A DNA stretch of 27,393 nucleotides from positions 1 through 27,393 of the forward strand of contig NZ_JBNPNH010000012.1 in the NCBI RefSeq assembly GCF_050314555.1, written 5' to 3'. Each line of letters opens with the position of its first letter. Within the stretch, counting starts at the first letter, position 1. The translations under genes and the position numbers were made by a program. Shown one piece after another: positions 21,712 to 27,393 of this stretch. Source of the stretch: Spyradosoma sp004558035. Its GTDB lineage: Bacteria > Verrucomicrobiota > Verrucomicrobiia > Opitutales > UBA953. The notes beneath the pieces were generated by a model, which saw only the letters and a list, made by a program, of their open reading frames with translations, was not told the origin of the DNA and searched no databases.

Positions 21712-22848
21712 TCAGTACCACTGCACGTAGAAGCGTTTCCGCAGCGCCTCGATCTTTTCGTCTCGCGCGCGTTTTTCCGCCATGGCGCGCAGCTGGTTTT
21801 CTATCTGCGCGCGCACTTCGTTGAGCGGCTTCACGCCCGCCTCGCGGTAGTCGTGGCGGCGGAAGATGATGAACATCGGCCGCCCGTTCGCGTCCGCGAG
21901 CTCGAGCACGTCCGTCACTTCGCCGTTCTTCACGGACTTGAGCTTTTCGACGACGGCCTCGCTGCGGTCCGCCACGGGCGCCCAGCCGACGTAGCCGCCT
22001 TCGGCGCGGAACTCGTCGCGGCTGTAGAGCTTCGCCGCGGATTCGAATTCTTCCGGCTTCGCGCGCAGGCGTTCCGCGAGGTTCTTCGCCGCGAGCGCGA
22101 CCGATTCGTCCGTCTCCGCCGCGCCCGCGTAGATCACGATCTGCGAGTATTCGACGCTCTCCGGCGTCCTGTAGGCCTCGATGTTCTGGTGGTAGGCGCG
22201 ATAGACGTCCATCGGCGCGATTTCGTCGGGAATGCTCCGCGCGATCATCCAGTTCTGATTCTGCTCGATGAGCGCGTCGCGCAGCTTTTTGCGCTCCGCC
22301 TCCGGATTGCTGCCGATCTTGCGCAGGAAGGTGAGGTAGCGCCCGCGGTCGCCGTCGAATTCGCGGTCGATGCGCTCGTTGATTCGCTCGTCGAGGTATT
22401 CGTCCGGCACCATGCCGCCGGATTCGTTGAACTCGCCGACGAGCAGATACATTTCCGTGAGGCGCGAGAGCGTGTCCCAGACGAGCTTTTCGCTCTTTTC
22501 GTAGTATTCCTGGCGGCTCTTCGCCTCGCGCCGCAGGATCATGTCGCCGCGCTGCGTCTCGCGCCGCAGGTCTTCCGCGAGAATGACTTCGCCGTTCACG
22601 TTCGCGCGGATCGAATCGCCCGTCGAGCGCGTGAAGTCGAACGCGAAACGTTCCGCCTCCGAAAGCCGGCGGTAGCGTTCCGCGGTCATCTGTTCGCGCT
22701 CGGGAACGCGCAGCAGATTGTCGTTCCGCTCCGTTTCCGCAGCGCCGACGCCGAGCGCCTTGTCCGCGTCCGCGCTCTGCTGCGCGCCCGCGGGAACGAG
22801 CGCCGCCGCGAACGCCGCCGCCGAAAAAATGCCGATCCTGAACTTCAT
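21712..22848 (-). CDS. SurA-like periplasmic peptidyl-prolyl isomerase (parvulin family)
   Basis: 378 residues. Signal peptide of about 23 residues (RIGIFSAAAFAAALVPAGAQ). Middle helical part resembles the SurA N-terminal chaperone domain (SIRANVNGEVILAEDLRRE, LSRLTEMYLLVGEFNESGG, ERKKLRDALIEQNQNWMIAR, DVYRAYHQNIEAYRTPESVE). Then a parvulin-type domain at about 230-345: YSQIVIYAGAAETDESVALA, SAAKLYSRDEFRAEGGYVGW, VEKLKSVKNGEVTDVLEL, GRPMFIIFRRHDYREAGVKP, with the usual last-strand ending. Predicted to help fold outer-membrane proteins. The substitution of individual active-site residues in the PPIase domain cannot be judged by eye, so it may be mainly a chaperone. Confidence 0.85.
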   Translation of the reverse strand: MKFRIGIFSAAAFAAALVPAGAQQSADADKALGVGAAETERNDNLLRVPEREQMTAERYRRLSEAERFAFDFTRSTGDSIRANVNGEVILAEDLRRETQRGDMILRREAKSRQEYYEKSEKLVWDTLSRLTEMYLLVGEFNESGGMVPDEYLDERINERIDREFDGDRGRYLTFLRKIGSNPEAERKKLRDALIEQNQNWMIARSIPDEIAPMDVYRAYHQNIEAYRTPESVEYSQIVIYAGAAETDESVALAAKNLAERLRAKPEEFESAAKLYSRDEFRAEGGYVGWAPVADRSEAVVEKLKSVKNGEVTDVLELADANGRPMFIIFRRHDYREAGVKPLNEVRAQIENQLRAMAEKRARDEKIEALRKRFYVQWY

Positions 22849-22922
22849 CTTCTCTTACGCTAATGGGAAATCCCGCCCGCGGAAACTAAAATCCGCGCCC
22901 GCGTTCCCGCGCGGGAATAGCG

Positions 22923-22951
22923 TTGATTCCCGCGTTCCCGCGGCGGATAAT
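22923..22951 (+). promoter_or_regulatory. sigma-70-type promoter for the aminotransferase gene
   Basis: TTGATT (22923-22928), a 17-base spacer, then GATAAT (22946-22951), with the ATG 25 bases further on. Good spacing and -10 match. The spacer itself contains the CGTTCCCGCG word. Confidence 0.6.
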
Positions 22952-22975
22952 CGGGGCTTCAGATTTTTCAAAACG

Positions 22976-24046
22976 ATGGCTACGAAATTGTTCATTCCCG
23001 GTCCGACCGAAGTTTCCCCCGAAATTCTCGCCGCGATGGCGACCCCGATGATGGGGCACCGCTCCAAGGCGGCTTCCGAGCTCCAGCGCCGCATTTCCGA
23101 CAATCTGCGCCGCGTCTTGCTCACGAAGAACGAAATTCTGCTCTCCACCTCCTCGGGAACGGGGCTGATGGAAGGCGCCGTGCGTTCCTGCACCGCGAAG
23201 CGCGCCGCGATGTTCTCCGTCGGCGCCTTCGGCAAGAAATGGTACAAGATCGCGAAGATGAACGGCGTTCCCGCCGACTTTTTCGAAAGCGAACCCGGCG
23301 AGGCGACCACGCCCGAGATGGTGGACGCCGCGCTCGCCACGGGCAAGTACGACACCGTCTGCATCACGCACAACGAGACTTCCACCGGCGTGCAGAACCC
23401 GTTCGAGGAAATCGCCGAAGTGATGAAGAAATATCCCGACGTCGTCTGGTGCGCGGACGCGGTCTCCTCCGCCGCCGGCGCGAAGATCGAGACGGACAAG
23501 CTCGGCATCGACGTGCTCGTCACCTCCACGCAGAAGGCGCTCGCGCTCCCGCCCGGCATGGCGATCTGCACGATGTCGCCGAAGGCGTACGAGCGCACGG
23601 CGCACGTCGAGAACCGCGGCTGCTACTTCGACCTGCGCGACATCTACGACGTCATTCAGAAAAAGGACTACCAGTACACGAACACGCCCTGCGTCTCGAT
23701 CATGTTCGCGATGGATCTGCAGCTGCAGCGCATCATGCAGGAAGGCGTCGAAAACCGCTTCCGCCGCCACACGGCGATGGCGGAATACGTGCGCGCCTGG
23801 GCGGACGAATATTTCGGCGTCTTCGCGAACCGCAAGTATCTTTCGAACACGCTCACCGTCATCAAGAACACGCGCGGCGTCAGCGTCGCCGACCTGAACA
23901 AGGAGCTCATCAAGCGCGGCATGCAGCTCGGCAACGGCTACGGCGACTTCAAGGAAAAGACCTTCCGCATCGCGCACATGGGCGAGCTCACGATGGACGA
24001 CATGCGCGCGATCACCGAGAACATCGTCGACATTCTCGGGCTGTGA
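22976..24046 (+). CDS. class V aminotransferase (alanine/serine-glyoxylate or phosphoserine type)
   Basis: 356 residues from ATG 22976; the frame extends upstream but only this start gives the standard MATKLFIPGPTEVSPEILAA opening and it lies right behind a promoter. A PLP enzyme of fold type I: GHRSKAASELQRRI, STSSGTGLMEGAVRSC (phosphate-binding loop), CITHNETSTGVQNP, VVWCADAVSSAAGAKIE (Asp161 to the ring nitrogen) and the Schiff-base Lys187 in VTSTQKALALPPGMA. The pattern is that of the alanine-glyoxylate/serine-pyruvate aminotransferase group, members of which also act as phosphoserine aminotransferases. Substrate cannot be settled by eye. No Shine-Dalgarno site in the leader. Followed by an inverted heptad repeat before the biotin gene. 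Confidence 0.9.
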   Translation: MATKLFIPGPTEVSPEILAAMATPMMGHRSKAASELQRRISDNLRRVLLTKNEILLSTSSGTGLMEGAVRSCTAKRAAMFSVGAFGKKWYKIAKMNGVPADFFESEPGEATTPEMVDAALATGKYDTVCITHNETSTGVQNPFEEIAEVMKKYPDVVWCADAVSSAAGAKIETDKLGIDVLVTSTQKALALPPGMAICTMSPKAYERTAHVENRGCYFDLRDIYDVIQKKDYQYTNTPCVSIMFAMDLQLQRIMQEGVENRFRRHTAMAEYVRAWADEYFGVFANRKYLSNTLTVIKNTRGVSVADLNKELIKRGMQLGNGYGDFKEKTFRIAHMGELTMDDMRAITENIVDILGL

Positions 24047-24047
24047 G

Positions 24048-24120
24048 AAAGCTTAAAGCTTAGGGCTTAGAGCTTAGAGGGAATCCTTCTTTAAGCTTTA
24101 AGCCTTAAACTTTAAACTTT
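24048..24120. repeat. inverted heptad repeat between aminotransferase and bioD-bioF
   Basis: Left arm is a run of GCTTAAA/GCTTAGG/GCTTAGA words (24048-24080). Right arm, TTTAAGC/TTTAAGCC/TTAAACT words (24086-24120), is its imperfect complement, so about 33 bp can fold. May work as a terminator-like spacer. Confidence 0.7.
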
Positions 24121-24132
24121 CGTCTTTCCGTC

Positions 24133-26013
24133 ATGCAGACGATTTTTGTTTCGGGAAACGACACGGACGCCGGAAAGACGCACGTGCTCGGGCAGGTCGC
24201 GGGAACGCTCGCCGCGCGCGGGCTCGCCGTGCAGATCGTGAAATTCGTCGAGACGGGAATGCCGCGCGACGATTCTCCCGGCGACGCCGACCGCGCGCTC
24301 GCCGCCGCGCGCGAAATCGCCCGGGGCGCGGGAACGCTCGCCGCGTTCCGCCTCGCGCGCTACTCGCAGCCGCTCGCGCCGACGGAGGCCGCGCGGCGCG
24401 ACGGCGACGTTTTTTCCGTCGAGGAGACGGCGGAAAAGCTCCGCGCGCTTCCGCCGTGCGACGTGCGCCTCGTCGAGGGCGCGGGCGGGCTCGGCGTTCC
24501 CGTGGGCGACGCGGGAACGGACTGGGCGGACTTCGCGCGGGAACGCGCGGACGCGACGCTGATCGTCATCGAAAACCGCCTCGGCGCGATTTCGCAGGCG
24601 CGTTTTCTCGCGGCCTACTGCGCGGCGAAAGGCGTTCCCGCGCCGCATTTTTGGCTGAACGAAATCCGCCCGCAGAGCGAAGGCGTGCTCGCGTCCAACG
24701 CGCTCGAAATCCCCAAGACGGGCGTTCCCGTCGTCGGGCGGAGCGCTCCCGGCGGGGAATTTTCCGCGGGAGGTCTCGACGCGCTGCTGTGCGCGGGAAC
24801 GCCGCGCGCGGACACGGGCGCGCCCGTCGCCGCCGCGCCGGAAACGGATTCGCCGCGCTTCGCCTTTTTCCGCGAAAAGCTCGCCGCCGTCGCCGCGCAG
24901 GGGCGGGAACGCGTGCTCGCCGCCGTGCCCGCGCGCGCGGATTTCGTCGATCTTTCCGCGAACGATTATCTGAGCCTCGCGCGCGACGCTGCGGTGAAGG
25001 CGGGCGCGATCCGCGCGGTCGGCGCGTGGGGCGCCTCGTCGAGCGCGTCGCCGCTGATCACCGGTTACCGGGAAATTCACGCGGAGCTGGAGCGCGAGCT
25101 GTGCGCGTGGCTCGGCTTCCGCTGCGGGCTCGTCTGGAACACGGGCTACGCGGCGAACTGCTGCGTGCTCGGCACGCTCCCGCAGGCGGGCGACAGGATT
25201 TTCGCCGACAGGCTCATCCACAACAGCATGATCGCGGGCATTCTCAAAAGCGGCGCGCGGTTTCAGCGCTACCGCCACAACGACGCCGCGCACCTGCGCG
25301 AGCTGCTCGAAAAGACGCGCGCGGAGGGCTTCGCGGGAACGACGTTCGTCGCGACCGAAAGCGTGTTTTCGATGGACGGCGATTATCCCGACCTTGCGGC
25401 GATGGCGCGCCTGCGCGAGGAGTTCGGCTTCGTCTGGATCGTGGACGAGGCGCACGCCACGGGCTGGTTCGGGAAAAACGGCGGCGGGCTGATCGACGCG
25501 CTCGGGCTCGCGGGCGAAGTGGACGTGCTCGTCGGCACGCTCGGAAAATCGCTCGGCGCCGCCGGCGCGTATACGCTTTTCAACGACGAAACGCTGCGGC
25601 GCTATCTCGTCAATTTCGGCGCGGAGTTCATCTTCTCGACTTACCTGCCGCCGGCGGCGGTCGGCGCGGCGCTCGCCGCGGTGCGCCGCGTGCGCGATTT
25701 TTCCGAAGAGGAACGCGCCGCGATGCCCGCGCTCTCGCGGCGCTGGCGCGCGCGTCTGCGCGAAATCGCGCCCGGCGTGCCCGACGGCGATTCGCCCGTC
25801 GTTCCTGTGCCCGTCGGCGCGGAGACGGAGACGATGCGCGTCGCGGCGCGTCTGCGGGAACGCGGCTTCCGCGTCGGCGCGATCCGCCCGCCGACCGTTC
25901 CCGCGGGAACGTCGCGCCTGCGCCTTTCGCTGAACCGCACGCTGACGGACGCGCAGCTCGAACGCTTCGCCGAGGCCCTGCGCGAAGCGCTCGCTTCGCG
26001 CAACGAACAGTGA
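24133..26013 (+). CDS. fused dethiobiotin synthetase / 8-amino-7-oxononanoate synthase (BioD-BioF)
   Basis: 626 residues in one uninterrupted frame. Residues 1-~220 are BioD: P-loop VSGNDTDAGKTHVLGQ (Gly14-Lys15-Thr16), the substrate Lys in VKFVETGMPRD, LARYSQPLAPTEAARRDG, and VRLVEGAGGLGVPVGD (the EGAGG box). After a short linker, residues ~245-626 are BioF, a PLP enzyme: DLSANDYLSLARDAAV, SSASPLITGYREIHAELERE, AFSMD-type motif in TESVFSMDGDYPDLAAM, VDEAHATGWFGKNGG, and the Schiff-base Lys472 in VGTLGKSLGAAGAYTLF. BioF makes 8-amino-7-oxononanoate from pimeloyl-ACP and alanine; BioD closes the ureido ring two steps later. BioA between them is not in the window. The fusion skips a step, which is unusual. 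No Shine-Dalgarno site; a long leader of heptads precedes it. Confidence 0.93.
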   Translation: MQTIFVSGNDTDAGKTHVLGQVAGTLAARGLAVQIVKFVETGMPRDDSPGDADRALAAAREIARGAGTLAAFRLARYSQPLAPTEAARRDGDVFSVEETAEKLRALPPCDVRLVEGAGGLGVPVGDAGTDWADFARERADATLIVIENRLGAISQARFLAAYCAAKGVPAPHFWLNEIRPQSEGVLASNALEIPKTGVPVVGRSAPGGEFSAGGLDALLCAGTPRADTGAPVAAAPETDSPRFAFFREKLAAVAAQGRERVLAAVPARADFVDLSANDYLSLARDAAVKAGAIRAVGAWGASSSASPLITGYREIHAELERELCAWLGFRCGLVWNTGYAANCCVLGTLPQAGDRIFADRLIHNSMIAGILKSGARFQRYRHNDAAHLRELLEKTRAEGFAGTTFVATESVFSMDGDYPDLAAMARLREEFGFVWIVDEAHATGWFGKNGGGLIDALGLAGEVDVLVGTLGKSLGAAGAYTLFNDETLRRYLVNFGAEFIFSTYLPPAAVGAALAAVRRVRDFSEEERAAMPALSRRWRARLREIAPGVPDGDSPVVPVPVGAETETMRVAARLRERGFRVGAIRPPTVPAGTSRLRLSLNRTLTDAQLERFAEALREALASRNEQ

Positions 26014-26246
26014 ACAATGAATAATTCATTCCGCAGTTTTTCTTTGAACAAAAAACGTTGAGCAAAGCGTTATTCACTATTCATTGTTCACTGTTCACTG
26101 CTCCCGTCTCTTGTCACCTGCCACTTGTCACTCTTCGCTCATGCTTTCCGAATCTTCCTCGTCCGCAAAAACCTAAGCAAAGCGTTATTCACTATTCATT
26201 ATTCACTATTCATTGTTCACTGTTCACTGCTCCTGCCACTTGTCAC
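26005..26246. repeat. heptad repeat arrays and duplicated leader before the esterase gene
   Basis: GAACAGTGAACAATGAATA (26005-26023), which contains the bioD-bioF stop, is perfectly complementary to 26078-26096. Two arrays of TTCACTA/TTCATTG/TTCACTG words (26068-26100 and 26180-26228) each begin after AGCAAAGCG and end in CACTGCTCC...CACTTGTCAC. The second is the direct leader of the esterase gene; the first is a duplicated copy of that leader. Confidence 0.8.
26141..26176 (+). pseudogene. duplicated 5' end of the esterase gene (11-codon mini-ORF)
   Basis: Reads MLSESSSSAKT and stop, closely matching the true gene start MISESASSAAVV at 26255. It lies behind its own copy of the heptad leader. 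Either a dead duplication scar or a leader peptide; nothing shows it is translated. Confidence 0.6.
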
Positions 26247-26254
26247 CTTCCCCT

Positions 26255-26860
26255 ATGATTTCCGAATCCGCATCGTCCGCCGCCGTCGTCCTTTCCGGCT
26301 GGGGTATCGCGCCCGAAGCCGTCGCTCCGCTTTTTCCCGCGGGAACGCGCGTGCTCGCGCCGACGCGCGAAAACGTCGCCCGGCTCGCGGGAGCGCCGCG
26401 CGTCGTCGGCTATTCGTTCGGCGCGCTGCTGCTGCTCGACGCCGCCGCGCGCGGCGAATTTTCTTGCGCGGACGTCGTGCTCTTCGCGCCGTTTCTCGCG
26501 TTCCCGCGCGAGGCGGGCGCGGGCGGCCGCGTCTCCGCGACGCAGGTGAAGTTTCTGCGCCGCTGGCTGAAAAAGGACGCGCCCGCGGCGCTCGCGGATT
26601 TCTACGCGCGCGCCGGACTCTCGTTCCCGCCGCCTGCGACGGGCGACGCGCCGCCGTATCGTATCGAAGATCTGGATGCGGGGCTGGAGATCCTCGCGAC
26701 GGCGAAGCTCGACGCCGTTCCCGCCGCCGCGCGTTCGTGGGAAATCGTGCTCGGCGAAGCCGACGCGCTGCTCGACGCTCCCGCCGTCGCCGCGACCTTT
26801 GCGGAAAATCCCGTCCGCCTCGTCCCCGCGGGAACGCACGACCTCCGCACGCTCCTCTGA
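26255..26860 (+). CDS. alpha/beta-hydrolase, likely pimeloyl-ACP methyl ester esterase of the BioH/BioG type
   Basis: 201 residues from ATG 26255. Opens with VVLSGWGIAPEAV, the oxyanion-hole Trp-Gly motif of BioH and BioG; the nucleophile elbow is VVGYSFGALLLLDAA (Ser54 in GxSxG); an acid in EIVLGEADALLD (Asp170 or Asp174) and His195 in VPAGTHDLRTL complete a triad. In biotin synthesis such an esterase frees pimeloyl-ACP from its methyl ester, giving the substrate of BioF, encoded just upstream (242 bp). That neighbour is the main reason for this function; small esterases of other roles look alike. Short for BioH (about 255 residues), nearer to BioG. Followed by a good terminator. Confidence 0.75.
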   Translation: MISESASSAAVVLSGWGIAPEAVAPLFPAGTRVLAPTRENVARLAGAPRVVGYSFGALLLLDAAARGEFSCADVVLFAPFLAFPREAGAGGRVSATQVKFLRRWLKKDAPAALADFYARAGLSFPPPATGDAPPYRIEDLDAGLEILATAKLDAVPAAARSWEIVLGEADALLDAPAVAATFAENPVRLVPAGTHDLRTLL

Positions 26861-26881
26861 GCGCGCGAAAAACCGCGAAAG

Positions 26882-26911
26882 GAGGGTAGGCGTCCCGCTT
26901 GCCCTCTTTTT
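26882..26911 (+). terminator. rho-independent terminator after the esterase gene
   Basis: GAGGGTAGGCG (26882-26892), loop TCC, then CGCTTGCCCTC (26896-26906), an 11-bp stem with two G-T pairs, followed by TTTTT (26907-26911). Twenty-two bases past the stop. A related partial motif (GTCCCGCTTGCCCC) recurs at about 27207-27220. Confidence 0.8.
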
Positions 26912-26944
26912 CAACAGGGATTTCTGGGATTTTAAGGGATTTGA
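26912..26944. repeat. degenerate ~10-bp tandem repeat, GGGATTT type
   Basis: GGGATTT units begin at 26917, 26926 and 26936 (AACAGGGATTTCTGGGATTT...). First of three different short repeats with a period near 10 in this gene-free block. Confidence 0.65.
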
Positions 26945-27002
26945 TTCAGTCCCGGGAAGCGCCCCGCCGGGGAACGGGAAAAATATGCGCCGCCTCACGA
27001 CT

Positions 27003-27020
27003 GAAGGCAGGAATGCCTTC
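27003..27020. repeat. REP-like palindrome, third copy
   Basis: GAAGGCA (27003-27009), loop GGAA, TGCCTTC (27014-27020), followed by GCCCCC. Same CARGAATG centre and C-rich tail as the pair at 2293-2380. Confidence 0.7.
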
Positions 27021-27028
27021 GCCCCCGT

Positions 27029-27119
27029 GTTCCCGCATGAAATGCGGAACAAAAATAACCCCATGCGGCGCGACGCCGCTTGGGGCTGGGCACGAAGCGA
27101 ACACGCGCCTGAAAGGCGC
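27029..27119. repeat. cluster of three further hairpins
   Basis: 27029-27050: GTTCCCGCAT with ATGCGGAAC (one bulged base). 27059-27085: CCCCATGCGGCG with CGCCGCTTGGGG, loop CGA, one mismatch. 27105-27119: GCGCCT, loop GAA, AGGCGC. Together with the preceding palindrome they may form one structured repeat unit. Confidence 0.55.
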
Positions 27120-27159
27120 AACTTCCCCCAAAGCCGCCGAGGCACGGAGATCTTTTAGG

Positions 27160-27192
27160 AACCGCGAATTTCCGCGAATGAGCGCGAATTCC
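27160..27192. repeat. 10-bp tandem repeat, CGCGAAT type
   Basis: GCGAAT begins at 27164, 27174 and 27184 (ACCGCGAATTTCCGCGAATG...), exact 10-base spacing. Confidence 0.7.
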
Positions 27193-27244
27193 ACCGAAGG
27201 GCGATTGTCCCGCTTGCCCCGAAAATCTCCCCGCAGAAACTTCC

Positions 27245-27280
27245 CTTTAAGCTTTAACCCTTAACCTTTAAGCTTTCTTC
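27245..27280. repeat. heptad repeat, CTTTAAG/CTTTAAC type
   Basis: CTTTAAGCTTTAACCCTTAA followed by CCTTTAAGCTTTC; same word family as 5895-5918 and 24048-24120. Confidence 0.65.
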
Positions 27281-27338
27281 CTTCCTCCGCCTTTCGCCGT
27301 CCCTCCGATTAAGAATACCGTGGCAAGAGGAAAGTTTT

Positions 27339-27370
27339 AACCACGGAAAACACGGAAAAGCACGGAATTT
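27339..27370. repeat. ~10-bp tandem repeat, CACGGAAAA type
   Basis: CACGGA begins at 27342, 27351 and 27361 (AACCACGGAAAACACGGAAA...). Similar CACGGA repeats are familiar from intergenic DNA of several phyla. No gene is seen in 26861-27393. Confidence 0.65.
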
Positions 27371-27393
27371 GTCATTTGGCGAAGATTCGCGGG

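Larger units (their letters stand above)
1..27393. other. highly iterated word GCGGGAACGC (core GGGAACG/CGTTCCC)
   Basis: Hand count about 55 GGGAACG and 40 CGTTCCC over the window, against roughly 6 expected from base composition. Found in all reading frames (read as AGT, GNA, RER, VPA, FPR, RSR) and between genes. Nearly absent at 345-2035, the AT-richer toxin cassette. Confidence 0.85.

Noticed and set aside
22849..22922. Promoter for the SurA-like gene on the minus strand
   Set aside because: No pair of -35 and -10 boxes with proper spacing could be found in this short stretch.
26005..26246. CRISPR array
   Set aside because: Repeat units are about 7 bp and contiguous, without spacers, and no cas genes are near.
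26058..26258. 66-codon open frame over the heptad arrays
   Set aside because: Its LFTIHCSLFT-type peptide is the reading of tandem repeats, with no independent support.
1..27393. tRNA, rRNA or insertion sequences
   Set aside because: No cloverleaf with a GGTTCGAATCC-type arm, no rRNA-like stretch and no transposase or integrase were seen.
1..27393. The iterated word as HIP1 (GCGATCGC)
   Set aside because: The sequence is different and non-palindromic (GCGGGAACGC); only the high density is alike.

Overview
Bacterial chromosome segment, GC-rich (roughly two thirds G+C by eye), from what looks like a PVC-superphylum organism, most likely a Verrucomicrobiota/Opitutales-type or related gut bacterium. 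This placement is inference, based on the style of the Rhs repeats, the exported proteins, the dispersed palindromes and the mostly Shine-Dalgarno-less, A-rich leaders. There is no 16S or other phylogenetic marker in the window. The DNA is saturated with one short word, GGGAACG/CGTTCCC (core GCGGGAACGC), about 95 copies by hand count in both strands, in genes and between them.

Layout. (1) 1-2728: 3' end of an Rhs-type polymorphic toxin whose tip is a HicA-like RNase domain, then three tightly coupled AT-richer genes (a DUF3841 protein as likely immunity, a 70-residue orphan, a small membrane protein), then a broken second Rhs fragment carrying an in-frame REP-like palindrome pair. (2) 2725-5899 (+): three overlapping genes: a degenerate kinase-like membrane protein, a sensor histidine kinase and an OmpR-type response regulator. 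(3) 5976-8664 (-): exported thioredoxin-like protein and purH. (4) 8738-20422 (-): an 11.7-kb run of eleven same-strand genes for envelope proteins: a COG3014-like lipoprotein, two tandem LpoB-like lipoproteins, a membrane coiled-coil protein with a frameshifted start, a TIR-TM-LysM-LysM protein, a second membrane coiled-coil protein, an LPP20-like lipoprotein, a FlgT-N/DUF4384-like protein, a WG-repeat plus caspase-fold protein lacking the catalytic His, a LysM lipoprotein, an M50-like membrane metalloprotease and a FlgT/CsgG-like exported protein. (5) 20709-22848 (-): RluD-type pseudouridine synthase and SurA/parvulin-like chaperone. (6) 22976-26860 (+): class V aminotransferase, a BioD-BioF fusion and a BioH/BioG-like esterase (biotin synthesis). 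(7) 26861-27393: gene-free block packed with terminators, hairpins and short tandem repeats.

The most interesting unit is block 4. LpoB- and COG3014-like proteins are envelope/peptidoglycan-synthesis helpers, and here they share an apparent operon with a cytoplasmic TIR domain tethered to LysM peptidoglycan-binding modules and with a probable pseudo-caspase. A reasonable hypothesis is a wall-sensing system coupled to a TIR effector; the function is untested. The Rhs-HicA/DUF3841 cassette and the iterated DNA word with its inverted-pair terminators (uptake-sequence-like) are the other main points.
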